NCBI RefSeq assembly: GCF_014200435.1
Contig: NZ_JACHBR010000002.1
Location: forward strand, 424,501-488,500
DNA from: Sphaerisporangium krabiense
GTDB lineage: Bacteria; Actinomycetota; Actinomycetes; Streptosporangiales; Streptosporangiaceae
Direction: 5' to 3'
DNA: 64,000 bases
Of the stretch, positions 8,711-17,279 are shown one piece after another. Made by a program: the position numbers and the translations under genes. Numbering within the stretch: position 1 is the first letter of the stretch; each line of letters begins with the position of its first letter. The notes under the pieces were generated by a model, which saw nothing but the letters and a program-made list of their open reading frames with translations, ran no database searches and was not told the DNA's origin.

Positions 8711-9099
8711 CGCACGCGCCTTTCCCCTGGCCCCGGACCGATCAGCCGGGTGACCTCGATGTCCACCTGCCTGGCCTCCAGGCCGGTCAGCTCGCGGACC
8801 CGGGCCATGACGTTGTCGCGCACCCGCCGCGCCAGGTCGCGCACCGGCGCGGGGTAGGTCGCCGACATCGCCACCTTCACGATCGCCACCTGGCCCTCCG
8901 CGTGCGCGGTGACCCGCGGCGCGACGTCGCGGGCGTCCCGGCCGAGGGGCACGCCGAGCACGCGCGGCGCGAGGCCGCCCGCGTCCTCCACCTCGGCGAC
9001 CGCGTGCGCGACGACGCGCTCGAGCACGCGGTCGGCGATGTCGGTGCGTCCCCGCGACTCCGGCGCGGACAGGCCGCCGTACGGGGCCGTGGTGCTCAT
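8707..9099 (-). CDS. Asp23/Gls24 family envelope stress protein (third paralogue)
   Basis: A 130-residue Asp23-fold protein. The core (RTDIADRVLERVVAHAVAE, then VAPRVTAHAEGQVAIVKV, then a C-terminal helix and LEARQVDIEVTRL) follows the family order helix-strand-helix-strand. The ATG was chosen because it overlaps the DUF2273 stop by 4 bp; the longer open frame upstream is a shadow. Asp23 proteins form filamentous layers at the membrane and are induced by cell-envelope or alkaline stress in Firmicutes. Confidence 0.85.
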   Translation of the reverse strand: MSTTAPYGGLSAPESRGRTDIADRVLERVVAHAVAEVEDAGGLAPRVLGVPLGRDARDVAPRVTAHAEGQVAIVKVAMSATYPAPVRDLARRVRDNVMARVRELTGLEARQVDIEVTRLIGPGPGERRVR

Positions 9100-9284
9100 G
9101 TGCGCCTCCGGCCGCGCAGGCCGCTCACCTCGAGATCGCCGCTCAGCATGCGGCCGACCACGTAGCCCGCCACGCCGAGGACGAGCACGATGACGAACGC
9201 CGCCCAGCCTCCCACGATCGCGGCGAACCCCAAGGCGGTGCCGAACAGCAGGCCGATCGCCGGCCACCAGCGGGTTTCATCCAT
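9096..9284 (-). CDS. DUF2273 small membrane protein
   Basis: A 62-residue peptide with two closely spaced hydrophobic helices (WPAIGLLFGTALGFAAIVGG and FVIVLVLGVAGYVVG) and a basic tail RGRRRT. DUF2273 proteins are constant companions of Asp23/Gls24 genes and are thought to help anchor them. It overlaps both neighbours (8 bp upstream, 4 bp downstream), showing it is a real coupled gene despite its size. Confidence 0.85.
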   Translation of the reverse strand: MDETRWWPAIGLLFGTALGFAAIVGGWAAFVIVLVLGVAGYVVGRMLSGDLEVSGLRGRRRT

Positions 9285-9621
9285 TTCCGTCACCTTCCCC
9301 CGTCGATCTCGACGGCGCGTCCTCATCCCCCGCGGCGTCCCCGGGGGTGGCGATGTCGTTCACGCGCACGTCCACCGGGACCCCCGGCACCAGCGGTCCG
9401 ACGGCCGCGCGCACCTCGTCCGCGATCTCCGGTATCGGCCTGCCGTACCGCGCGACGACGGTGATCTCGACCCCGGTGTCGCGCACCGCGACCCCGGCGG
9501 GCCCGCGGCCGAGGTGGAGGCCCCCGGCCAGCGAGGCGATGCCGGGACAGCCGGTCACCGCCTGGGCGATCCGGTCCTCCAGCCGCTCAGGAGCGCCGGC
9601 CCGGCCGGTCGTGGACGTCAT
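9277..9621 (-). CDS. Asp23/Gls24-like protein (second paralogue, divergent)
   Basis: A 114-residue, more divergent Asp23-like protein: RLEDRIAQAVTGCPGIASL at the N-terminus, VEITVVARYGRPIPEIADEV in the centre and VPVDVRVNDIATPG after it, matching the order of the first paralogue. The acidic C-terminus (DEDAPSRSTGEGDG) is unique to this copy. The ATG overlaps the previous stop by 4 bp. Confidence 0.75.
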   Translation of the reverse strand: MTSTTGRAGAPERLEDRIAQAVTGCPGIASLAGGLHLGRGPAGVAVRDTGVEITVVARYGRPIPEIADEVRAAVGPLVPGVPVDVRVNDIATPGDAAGDEDAPSRSTGEGDGNG

Positions 9622-10070
9622 CGGACCCGGGCCTCCTGCGGCTCCTCGGACTCCTCGCCGGGCAGGTGCAGATCCTGGACGGCGATGTTGACCTCGGTGA
9701 CCTCCAGCCCGCACAGCTTCTGGATCGCCTCGATGACGTTGCGGCGGGTTCCGGTGGCGATGTCCGGGATCGGGACCCCGTACTCGGCGATGATGTCGAG
9801 GTCGACCGCCGCCTGACGCTCGCCCACCTCGACGGTCACTCCTTGCGTGCTCCCGGGGGCGCCGGTGAGGCGCTCCCGTACGGCGCCGATGGCCCGGGTC
9901 ATCCCCGCGCCCATCGCGTACACGCCGGAGATCTCTCGGGCGGCCATCGCCGCGATCTTGGCGACCACCGTCTCGGCGATCGTGGTCCTGCCGCGCTCGC
10001 TCGCCAGCTCCGCGGAGCCACGGCTCGACCCCGTGGTCGTCGTGGTGGTCTCGCTCCTTTGTGCGCTCAC
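9618..10070 (-). CDS. Asp23/Gls24 family envelope stress protein (first paralogue)
   Basis: A 150-residue, canonical member and the first gene of the operon. Key stretches are TTIAETVVAKIAAMAAREIS, GVTVEVGERQAAVDLDIIA and a C-terminal VTEVNIAVQDLHLP. It starts at GTG with GGAGGA eight bases upstream. Six genes follow each other with overlaps or gaps of 4 bp or less (Asp23, Asp23, DUF2273, Asp23, DUF6286, AmaP), so this start and its upstream space carry the control for the whole operon. Confidence 0.9.
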   Translation of the reverse strand: MSAQRSETTTTTTGSSRGSAELASERGRTTIAETVVAKIAAMAAREISGVYAMGAGMTRAIGAVRERLTGAPGSTQGVTVEVGERQAAVDLDIIAEYGVPIPDIATGTRRNVIEAIQKLCGLEVTEVNIAVQDLHLPGEESEEPQEARVR

Positions 10071-10165
10071 CTCGTCGTCCTCCGTTCCAGCAGGTCGCCC
10101 TGCGTCGGCGAATAGGAAGGCACAACCGGCGTGATGAGGAGATACCCCCGCGAAGGGTAATTTAA

Positions 10166-10180
10166 GGGCATTTTATGCCC
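10166..10180. terminator. GGGCAT-TTT-ATGCCC hairpin between ram-like and Gls24 operons
   Basis: A perfect 6-bp stem with a 3-base loop in the 143-bp gap after the last ABC exporter gene and before the first Asp23 gene. On the coding strand it is followed by TTAAATTA, an unusually AT-rich patch. It may end the ram-like transcript or act as an operator for the Gls24 promoter; the two cannot be told apart here. Confidence 0.4.
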
Positions 10181-10213
10181 CAATGTCGGTTTTCCCGGGT
10201 GGTGTGCGGCCGG

Positions 10214-12022
10214 TCAGGCCCCGGAGGCCACCGGGTCCTCCCACCGGCCCATCAGGTCCCGGTACAGCGGCGAGGCCGCGATCATCTCCTCGTGCGTGCC
10301 CACCTGGGCGCGGACGCCGTCCATCACCAGCACCCGCCGGGCCCGCAGCGCCGAGGTGAGCCGGTGCGCGATGACGATCAGCGTCCCCTCGCGCGCGGCG
10401 AACGCCTCCTCCGCCCGCGCCTCCGCGGCCGGATCCAGGTGGCAGGTGGCCTCGTCCAGCAGGATCAGCCGCGCCGGCGACAGGTAGGCGCGGGTCAGCG
10501 CGATGAGCTGCCGCTCGCCCGAGGACAGCTCGGAGGGGTCCACCAGCGCCTCGTACCCGCCGATCCGCGCGGCCAGCTCCGCCATGCCCACCGCGTCCAC
10601 CGCCTTGTCCAGCTCCGACGGCGAACGCCCCGGCGCCAGGTACGTCAGGTTCTCGCCCAGCGTGCCGCGGAAGACGTACGCCTCCTGCGGGATCAGCACC
10701 CGCGCCGCGCTCAGGGCGGGGCCGGACAGGCTCGCCACGGGGACGCCGCCGATCAGCACCTGCCCCTCACCGGGCCGCAGCAGGCCGGCCGCCAGGGCCG
10801 CGACCGTGGACTTGCCGATGCCGCTCGGGCCCACCACCGCCAGATGATCCCCCTCGCGCACGACGAGGCTCAGGTCCGACACCACCGGCTCCGCCGCGGG
10901 GCCGTAGGCGAACGTCACCCGGCGCAGCCGCAGCAGCGCGCCCCGGGGCGGCGTGCCCGGCCCGTCCGCGGCGAGCGCCTGCCGCGGCGCGGGCCCCATG
11001 GACAGGATGCGTTCCAGCGCCACCACCAGCCGCACCCCGTTCACCCCGACGCCCTGCACCAGGCCGCCGAGCGCGGGGGTCAGCGACTGGGCCACGTACG
11101 TCAGCGTGCCGAGGATGACCCCGGCGGTCGCGCCGTCGCGCACGAGGGCCGGGGTGGCGACCAGGACCATCAGGATGGGCAGCCACCCGCCGACGGCCAG
11201 TGAGAGCATGCGCGCGGCGGTGAGCCGGGAGAGCGCCTTGGCCACCTCCGCCTGCCGCGTCACGTCCCGTCCGACCGCGGCGGCGACCCGGTCCTCCGCG
11301 CCGCAGGCCGTGACGTCGCGCAGCGCGTCCACCATCGCCGCCACCGAGGACGCGGTGCCCTCCTCGGCCAGGATCAGCCGCCGCTGCAGCCGCGCCATGG
11401 CGGGAAGCGACGCGGAGAACAACGCGAGCCCCGCGGCCAGCGGCAGCAGCACCAGCGGCAGCACCGCGTCCATCAGCGTGAGGACCCCCACCAGCACGCC
11501 CGTCACCGAGAACAGGAAGGACCTGCTCACCGCGATCACCGCGGCGAAGGAGTCGCGGGCGAGCTCGACCTGGCGGCCGAGCCGGGCCAGCGCGGCGCTG
11601 TCCGGGCGCATGCCCGAGGCGGCGGTGCGGTACAGCGTGCCCGCCACGACCCGCCGCAGCAGCGTGTCGCGGAACGGCTCGACGATCGCGGCGATGGCCA
11701 GCAGCACCTGGCGGGCGCCGAGCGCGGCGGCCAGCCACGCGACCGCCATCAGGCCCAGCCACGCCAGGCCCGTCGCCGGGCGGCCCGCCGCGAAACCGTC
11801 GTCCAGCGCGTGCGCGAGGGCCTGGCCGGAGAGGAACGCGGGCGCGGCCTCGGCGAGCGACCAGGCGAACAACCGCACCAGGACCCCGGGCCGCCGCCGC
11901 GCCGCCCGCCACAGCAACTCGCGCGCCTCGGCTCGCGTGGCCTGCCGCGCCGCCTCCGCCCGCGCGCCGCCCCGCCGTCCCGCGCGCGCGCCGTCTCGCC
12001 GTCCCGTCCAGCGGAGGGTCAT
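10214..12022 (-). CDS. ABC half-exporter, RamB-like
   Basis: A 602-residue fused membrane-ATPase protein. Six transmembrane segments occupy about 40-320, followed by an ATPase with Walker A VVGPSGIGKSTVAAL, signature LSSGERQLIALTRAYL and Walker B LILLDEATCHLD. In ram/amf loci the two half-transporters are thought to export the modified lanthipeptide as a heterodimer. The start ATG overlaps the stop of the partner gene (ATGA), so the two are translationally coupled. The signature serine-serine (LSSGE) departs from LSGGQ in one position but is common in exporters. Confidence 0.88.
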   Translation of the reverse strand: MTLRWTGRRDGARAGRRGGARAEAARQATRAEARELLWRAARRRPGVLVRLFAWSLAEAAPAFLSGQALAHALDDGFAAGRPATGLAWLGLMAVAWLAAALGARQVLLAIAAIVEPFRDTLLRRVVAGTLYRTAASGMRPDSAALARLGRQVELARDSFAAVIAVSRSFLFSVTGVLVGVLTLMDAVLPLVLLPLAAGLALFSASLPAMARLQRRLILAEEGTASSVAAMVDALRDVTACGAEDRVAAAVGRDVTRQAEVAKALSRLTAARMLSLAVGGWLPILMVLVATPALVRDGATAGVILGTLTYVAQSLTPALGGLVQGVGVNGVRLVVALERILSMGPAPRQALAADGPGTPPRGALLRLRRVTFAYGPAAEPVVSDLSLVVREGDHLAVVGPSGIGKSTVAALAAGLLRPGEGQVLIGGVPVASLSGPALSAARVLIPQEAYVFRGTLGENLTYLAPGRSPSELDKAVDAVGMAELAARIGGYEALVDPSELSSGERQLIALTRAYLSPARLILLDEATCHLDPAAEARAEEAFAAREGTLIVIAHRLTSALRARRVLVMDGVRAQVGTHEEMIAASPLYRDLMGRWEDPVASGA

Positions 12023-14037
12023 CGCGGCTCCGCCACCGGGGAAGGCGTCGCGGAAGGTGCCGGCGGAGGTGCTGGGGAGGGTGCCGGTGACGCCGTCGGG
12101 GAGGAGGCCGGCGGCGTCACCGGCGGGGAATGCCGCGGTGCCACGGAGTCGTGTGGCGACCGCGGTGTGGATTCGGGCCCGTCTCCGCCACGGCCCGGGA
12201 TCGCCGCCTCGTCCGCCGCCTCGTCCGCCGCCTCGTCCGTCACCTGGCCCGCCGCCTGGCCGGTCACCTGGAACACGGCGCGGTAAAGCGGGTCGCGCCA
12301 CAGCATCTCGTGCGTGCCGCGCCCGCGGATCCGTCCGTCCTCCAGCCAGACCACCAGGTCCGCGCGGGCGGCCGTGGCGGCGCGGTGGGCGACGATCAGC
12401 CGGGTGCGGTCGCGCAGCTCCTCGGTCAGCGCCCGCGCGACCTGGTACTCGGTCACGGTGTCCAGGCTGGAGGTGGCGTCGTCCAGGATCAGCAGCCGCC
12501 CGTCGTGGGCGAACGCGCGGGCGAGCCCCACCCGCTGGCGCTCGCCGCCCGACATGGGCGCCTCCTCGACCGGCGTGTCGTAGGCGCGGGGGAGCCTGCG
12601 GATGAACGCGTCCGCCGCGGCGGCCTTGCCGGCGGCCCTGACCGCCTCGTCGGACCCGCCGGGCGCGATGGCCTCGCGCAGGGTGTGGCCGAACAGCACG
12701 GGGCGCTCGAACGCGTAGCCGGCCGCCCCGCGCAGCGCGGCGCGGGAGAGCCGGGGGAGCGGGACCCCGTCGAGCAGAACCTCGCCGCTGCCGGGGTCGA
12801 GCAGGCGCCCGGCGACGGCCGCCAGCGCGGACTTCCCGCTGCCCGACCTGCCCACCACCGCCAGCGCGGCCCCTCCGGGCACGGTGAGGTCGATGTCGCG
12901 CAGCACCGGCCGCCCGTCGGCGTACGCGCTGACGCCGCGCAGTTCCAGGCGCCCGCGTTCGGCCCCCGCGCCGGGCGGCTCCTCGTTCCCGTAGGTGGGG
13001 GCGGGCAGGTCGAGGACCTGGCGCACGCGCCGCGCGGCCGAGCGGGCGCGGGCGAGCCGGTTCAGATAGCCGAGCGCCGAGCCGATGCCCGCGCCGAGCA
13101 CCGCGTACCGGGCCGCCGCGAACAGCTCGCCCGCGGTCAGCGCCCCGGCCGCCAGGCGCAGGCCGCCGACGCCGATCACGGCGGTCTCCAGCAGGGGCAC
13201 GACGATGGCGGCCTGCACGCCCGCGCGGGCGTTCACGCGCCACACGGCCATGCCGAACGCGCGCAGGCGGGTCAGCGGCGCGAGGACGCGGCGCACCTCC
13301 TGCTCCTCGGTCCCGGCGGCGGCGATGGTGCGCGCGCCCGCCAGCGCGTCGATGAGCCGGGAGGCGATGTCGCTCTGGGCCTCCTGGTAGCCGGAGGAGA
13401 CGGCGGTGGTCTCGCGCAGGAAGGCGCGCAGGACGAGCAGGATCACGGCGAGGCCCGCGGCGAACGCCACCGCGAGCCAGGGGTCGATGAGCGCCAGCGC
13501 GACCAGCGATCCGGCGGCCGGCACGAGCAGGGAGACGGCCGTGATCAGGGCCTCGGGCGCGGCGCCGACCTCCTCGGCGTTGGTCCCCGCGCGGGTGACC
13601 AGGTCGCCGGCGGGGTGACGGCGGGACATCGCGGGCCCGACGGCGAGGATGTGCCGGACCACGCGCTCGCGCAGCAGCCGCGCGGCCTGCGCGCCGCCGG
13701 ATCCCGAGGCGAGCACCGCCACCGCGTCGCAGGCCACGACCGTGGCGACGAGGGAGGCGCACAGCACGAGAACGCCGGCGGGGTCGCCGGCGGGGGAGAC
13801 GAGGACGTCGACGGCCCGGCCGAGCGCGCCGGGGAGCATCAGCTCGACCACGGCGCCGGCCAGCGCGGTCACGGCGTAGACGTAGGGCCAGGCGCCGCTG
13901 CGGCGCACCATCTCCAGCAGCAGCCTGTCGGCGCCGCGGTCCGGGTTCCCGGCCCCCGTCACGGGAGCCGCTTCGGTGGCGGCGGTGTGTTCCCGGGTGC
14001 CGGTCGTCCGGTGGCCCGCCGCCGGGGTCTCCGACAT
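12019..14037 (-). CDS. ABC half-exporter, RamA-like, with Pro-rich C-terminal tail
   Basis: A 672-residue partner exporter. The membrane domain spans about 45-330; the ATPase has Walker A VVGRSGSGKSALA near residue 395, signature MSGGERQRVGLARAF and Walker B LLILDDATSSLD. Unlike its partner it carries a C-terminal extension of about 60 residues rich in Pro, Ala, Ser and Thr (PAPSPAPPPAPSATPSP), encoded by a locally repetitive stretch. The tail is not part of the ABC fold and its role is unknown. It lies 102 bp downstream of the second precursor gene and probably shares its transcript. Confidence 0.88.
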   Translation of the reverse strand: MSETPAAGHRTTGTREHTAATEAAPVTGAGNPDRGADRLLLEMVRRSGAWPYVYAVTALAGAVVELMLPGALGRAVDVLVSPAGDPAGVLVLCASLVATVVACDAVAVLASGSGGAQAARLLRERVVRHILAVGPAMSRRHPAGDLVTRAGTNAEEVGAAPEALITAVSLLVPAAGSLVALALIDPWLAVAFAAGLAVILLVLRAFLRETTAVSSGYQEAQSDIASRLIDALAGARTIAAAGTEEQEVRRVLAPLTRLRAFGMAVWRVNARAGVQAAIVVPLLETAVIGVGGLRLAAGALTAGELFAAARYAVLGAGIGSALGYLNRLARARSAARRVRQVLDLPAPTYGNEEPPGAGAERGRLELRGVSAYADGRPVLRDIDLTVPGGAALAVVGRSGSGKSALAAVAGRLLDPGSGEVLLDGVPLPRLSRAALRGAAGYAFERPVLFGHTLREAIAPGGSDEAVRAAGKAAAADAFIRRLPRAYDTPVEEAPMSGGERQRVGLARAFAHDGRLLILDDATSSLDTVTEYQVARALTEELRDRTRLIVAHRAATAARADLVVWLEDGRIRGRGTHEMLWRDPLYRAVFQVTGQAAGQVTDEAADEAADEAAIPGRGGDGPESTPRSPHDSVAPRHSPPVTPPASSPTASPAPSPAPPPAPSATPSPVAEPR

Positions 14038-14139
14038 GGCAAAGGTTTCCCTTCCGATGGTTCCGGGAATGGACCAGCCTGGAGCGGCCGGGTCAGGGCC
14101 GCCCCAGGCGAGAGGTCACTCGCTGCAGTTACCGCGGAG

Positions 14140-14271
14140 TCAGTTGCCGCAGAGGATGCTGAGGCTGCTGTTCTCGTGCGGGGTGCAACCGACCAGGCTC
14201 AGGCTGCTGCCCTCGCCGCCGTGGCCGCCGCCGCCGGGAAGCTCCATGTCCTGCAGGTCGAGAAGCGCCAT
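14140..14271 (-). CDS. SapB/AmfS-like class III lanthipeptide precursor, copy 2
   Basis: A 43-residue precursor. The leader MALLDLQDMELPGGGGHGGE carries the LLDLQxM motif recognised by RamC/AmfT-type synthetases; the core follows as GSSLSLVGCTPHENSSLSIL then CGN. Ring motif one is Ser-x2-Ser-x3-Cys (labionin/lanthionine spacing as in SapB and AmfS); motif two is Ser-x2-Ser-x2-Cys, one residue shorter than in those peptides. It differs from copy 1 at only two residues (Glu for Gly at 20, Val for Leu at 27). The ribosome site (AGAAAGGG) is weaker than that of copy 1. It is too short for most gene callers. Confidence 0.9.
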   Translation of the reverse strand: MALLDLQDMELPGGGGHGGEGSSLSLVGCTPHENSSLSILCGN

Positions 14272-14332
14272 GGGGATCACGCCCTTTCTTTTCGCCGGAT
14301 TTCGGGGTACCGCTGGGAACTTCTGAGAGATG

Positions 14333-14464
14333 TCAGTTGCCGCAGAGGATGCTGAGGCTGCTGTTCTCGTGCGGGGTGCAACCCAGGAGGCTCAGGCTGC
14401 TGCCGCCACCGCCGTGGCCGCCGCCGCCGGGGAGCTCCATGTCCTGAAGGTCCAGAAGCGCCAT
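14333..14464 (-). CDS. SapB/AmfS-like class III lanthipeptide precursor, copy 1
   Basis: A 43-residue precursor directly behind the synthetase gene (6 bp gap) with a near-perfect AAAGGAGGTGA ribosome site. It reads MALLDLQDMELPGGGGHGGG then GSSLSLLGCTPHENSSLSIL then CGN. The LLDLQ leader motif and two SSLS-x-Cys blocks are those of RamS/AmfS. The Gly-rich linker GGGGHGGGG between leader and core replaces the acidic hinge of RamS and AmfS. By homology the product is dehydrated at Ser and cyclised to lanthionine or labionin rings, giving a surface-active peptide that helps aerial hyphae emerge. Strong translation here suggests this is the major copy. Confidence 0.93.
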   Translation of the reverse strand: MALLDLQDMELPGGGGHGGGGSSLSLLGCTPHENSSLSILCGN

Positions 14465-14470
14465 GTCGTG

Positions 14471-17149
14471 TCACCTCCTTTCGCTCTCGGGGGGAACCGC
14501 CGTCCCGGCGGGGGTGCCGGGCGGGGAGATGAAGGGCAGGGTCACCGGCTGGTCGTGCAGCACGGCGCCCAGCGCGAGGACCACACCGGCGGTGCCGCTG
14601 CCGAGGTCCATCGAGAGCCGGAGCAACTGGTTGCCCGGGAAGGCCAGCCCGCCGCCGTAGGGCATCGCGTGCCAGGCCAGCCGCGTCACCTGGTCGGCCA
14701 CCTCGGGGGAGTGGCGGCCGACGTCCGGGCGCAGGCCCATGGCCAGCGCGGTGATCATGCCGGCGCGTCCGTTGAACAGGTTTGACTGGACGTAGTACCG
14801 GAGCGTCGCGACCGGCCCGATGTCGTGCAGGGCCTGCCGGAAGTCCGCGTTCTCGCGCCGTTCGAGGTAGTGGCGCAGGACCAGCCCGATGCCGGCCGAG
14901 CCCTCGTCCAGGTAGGGGTTGGTGCGCCAGCCCTGCTGGACCTGGAGCTGCCCGTCGTCGCGGTGGACGCACCGGCGCAGGTCCTGCCGCAGGGCCACCT
15001 CCGCGTGGTCGAGCAGCGCGGTGTCGCCCGTGGCGTCGTAGGCCCGCAGGAACAGCAGCGCCGGGCCCGCGGACCCGCGCATCAGCCCCGCGTGCGGGTG
15101 GGCGCCGCCGCTGATCTCGGGAACGCTCTCGACCGTGCCGAGCCGGTCGGCGACCAGGTCGACGATCCTGCCCGCGCCGTCCAGGATCTCGCGGTCCCCG
15201 GTGGCGCTCCCGAAGTGCAGGAGGTTCAGCCCGATTCCCGCCAGCCCCGAGTACAGGCTCTGGCCGAGCCGGTCCCACTTCTCGCGCAGGCACAGGGAGA
15301 CGAGCTCCAGGGCGTCCTCGCGGCGGCCGATCGCGTCGAAGGCGTACGCGACGCCGTGCAGGCCGTCCCAGAAGCCGAGGCCGGTGCCGTGCTCGGGGGC
15401 GAAGGCCCGCTCGCGCAGCCAGCCCTCGTACTCAGGGAAGCGCCCCGCCCCGGTCACGGCCAGGGCGTACAGGACGCCGGCCGCTCCGCTGGCCAGGTTG
15501 AGCCCGCCGCCCGGCAGGAACTGCGTCGAGTCGCCGGGGAACAGGCGGTCCTGGCGCTGGGGGGTCGCGGAGGCGAGGATCGCCCGGCGCGCGGCGTCCC
15601 TGAGCGAGGTCCAGGAGGCCCGGCCCGGCAGCGGCAGCTCGCGCATCGCCCGCGTGTCGGGCCGCTGCGCGACCGTGCTCGCCGTGGTTCCCGGGGCCTC
15701 CGGTGCGCTCGCCGCGGGTGTCGCCGGCTCGGCGCTCCGCTCCGGGCCGAGGATGGTCTCGACCGCCTCGTCGATGAACGCGCGCGGCACCGGGAAGGTC
15801 TCGCGCACCAGTTCGGCGAGGTGGACCACCTTGGCCCGGTGCAAGGGGATCAGCACCGTGGACATCGTGGCGAACAGGCTCAGGCGCATGCAGGCGAGCG
15901 AGTACTTGTCGGCCTCCATGCCGAGCCGGTCGGGCGGAGGGCAGAAGCCGGGGTTGGCGAGCGTCGGCCGGGTGTTGTCCTCCACCAGGCTGGCCACCTC
16001 GAAGTCGATCAGCACGGCCCTGTCGCCGTCGACCAGGACGTTGAAGGGGTGCAGGTCGCCGAACACGACCCCGCGCTCGTGCAGGGAGGCGATGGCGCGC
16101 TCCACCTGGCCGAGCATCCGCAGCGCCCATTCGGTGAACTCGGCGGCGTCCTCGGGGGTCATGGCCGCGCGGATCAGCGGGTGGCGCCGTACCGACTCCT
16201 GGCTGAGCGTGGGCCCGTCCACGAACTCCTGGACCAGGAAGTGGTGGTCGCCGACGGTGAAGTAGTCGCGCATGGCCGGCACGGAGTCCAGCCCGTCGAG
16301 CCGGCGCAGCATGTCCGCCTCGTGCCGGAGGCGCGCCACGGCGTCGCGGCCGACCGCGTCGAGCCCGGCGTGCGGCCTGGCCTCCTTGAGCACGACCGTC
16401 TCGCCGGTGCGGGTGTCGGTCGCCTTGTAGACGCCGCCGCCGTTGGAGAAGTGCAGCACGCTCTCGATCGAGTACGGCAGGTCGGCCATGGTCACCGCGT
16501 TGCGGGCGGCGAGGTGGGGCTCGAGGAACGCGGGCAGGGTGACCCACGGCGGGGGGGAGAAGGAGGGGCCGCGGCGGTCGGGCACGAGGACGCCGTCGGG
16601 GTCCTCGATCGCCAGCACGCGGTCCAGGTTGGCGTTGAGGCAGAACCGCTCGGCGAAGCCGCCGTAGCGGACGAACAGGGGGCCCTCGCCGATGCGCAGG
16701 TCGCTCAGGATGTAGGGGCCCGTCACGCCGCGCAGGAGCTCGTCGAGTTCCTTGATCACCAGTTCGAGGTCGGCCTCGTCCACGGGGTAGATCGTGACCA
16801 GCTTGCCGCTGCTGCCCCGGTCGGCGTACTTGGAGCTCTGCATCATCGCGACCCGCGGCCCGCGCAGGAACTTGAAGCTGATGCGCCGGCCGACGCAGTA
16901 GTCCCAGACGATGTCCAGCGTCTTCTCGGCGTCGGCCAGGCAGGAGGAGATGTGGATCTTCCAGCCCTGCGACGGCAACGTCCTGTCCGCCGGCCCGTAG
17001 TGCAGCCAGGTGTCCGTGGCGCGGTGCTCCCACCCGGAAGGTACGGCCCGACCGGCAATGGGGAAATCCGGATACTTGGCCCGCTGGTTGTCAAGGGTGT
17101 CGTAAAACAACGGATCCGCTTGGCAATAGACCTCGTACCGGGTGGTCAC
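14471..17149 (-). CDS. Class III lanthipeptide synthetase LanKC (RamC/AmfT-like)
   Basis: An 892-residue trifunctional enzyme. The N-terminal lyase region (about 1-225) begins RYEVYCQADPLFYD, as in RamC. A Ser/Thr-kinase-like domain follows (about 225-490) with Gly loop NGGGVYKAT, lysine in VVLKEARPH near 255, catalytic GDLHPFN near 365 and metal-binding IDFE near 383; it phosphorylates core Ser residues. The C-terminal cyclase-like domain (about 520-880) keeps the Gly-rich repeats (GLAGIGLNLL, GSAGIGLVL, GTAGVVLALG) but lacks the Cys/His zinc ligands of class I and II cyclases, which is characteristic of class III. It starts at GTG with GAGAGGGG upstream. It heads an operon with both precursors and both exporters; no ramR-like response regulator is adjacent. 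Confidence 0.95.
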   Translation of the reverse strand: MTTRYEVYCQADPLFYDTLDNQRAKYPDFPIAGRAVPSGWEHRATDTWLHYGPADRTLPSQGWKIHISSCLADAEKTLDIVWDYCVGRRISFKFLRGPRVAMMQSSKYADRGSSGKLVTIYPVDEADLELVIKELDELLRGVTGPYILSDLRIGEGPLFVRYGGFAERFCLNANLDRVLAIEDPDGVLVPDRRGPSFSPPPWVTLPAFLEPHLAARNAVTMADLPYSIESVLHFSNGGGVYKATDTRTGETVVLKEARPHAGLDAVGRDAVARLRHEADMLRRLDGLDSVPAMRDYFTVGDHHFLVQEFVDGPTLSQESVRRHPLIRAAMTPEDAAEFTEWALRMLGQVERAIASLHERGVVFGDLHPFNVLVDGDRAVLIDFEVASLVEDNTRPTLANPGFCPPPDRLGMEADKYSLACMRLSLFATMSTVLIPLHRAKVVHLAELVRETFPVPRAFIDEAVETILGPERSAEPATPAASAPEAPGTTASTVAQRPDTRAMRELPLPGRASWTSLRDAARRAILASATPQRQDRLFPGDSTQFLPGGGLNLASGAAGVLYALAVTGAGRFPEYEGWLRERAFAPEHGTGLGFWDGLHGVAYAFDAIGRREDALELVSLCLREKWDRLGQSLYSGLAGIGLNLLHFGSATGDREILDGAGRIVDLVADRLGTVESVPEISGGAHPHAGLMRGSAGPALLFLRAYDATGDTALLDHAEVALRQDLRRCVHRDDGQLQVQQGWRTNPYLDEGSAGIGLVLRHYLERRENADFRQALHDIGPVATLRYYVQSNLFNGRAGMITALAMGLRPDVGRHSPEVADQVTRLAWHAMPYGGGLAFPGNQLLRLSMDLGSGTAGVVLALGAVLHDQPVTLPFISPPGTPAGTAVPPESERR

Positions 17150-17246
17150 GTCTCACGCCCCTCTCTCTGCTCGATCGCTGGGATGAGAATTACGGATAAC
17201 CCCAGCCATGGCTAGTGACGGTACCCATAGGTGGCATATGCGGGTG

Positions 17247-17279
17247 TCACTATTGCATTAGTGATGACTGTCATAGTCA
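17247..17279. promoter_or_regulatory. Two adjacent inverted repeats upstream of the LanKC operon
   Basis: TCACTA-TTGCAT-TAGTGA (17247-17264) abuts TGACT-GTCAT-AGTCA (17265-17279); both have perfect arms. They lie about 100-130 bp upstream of the LanKC start, the right distance for an activator site. A third, looser inverted repeat, GAACTT-N15-AAGTTC, is at 17303-17329. Which regulator binds is unknown; no RamR-type gene is in the window. Confidence 0.5.

Larger units (their letters stand above)
14140..14464 (-). repeat. Tandem duplication of the lanthipeptide precursor gene
   Basis: The 132-bp coding units at 14140-14271 and 14333-14464 are about 90% identical in DNA, while the 61-bp spacer and the 3' flank are unrelated. 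The duplication therefore covers little more than the precursor itself. Confidence 0.9.

Noticed and set aside
10141-10160. Sigma-B promoter for the Gls24 operon
   Set aside because: A GGGTAT -10 is present on the minus strand but no GTTT lies at the required distance.
10214-13762. A single giant open frame spanning both ABC exporters
   Set aside because: Only its C-terminal 602 residues encode an exporter; the rest is the shifted frame of the upstream gene.
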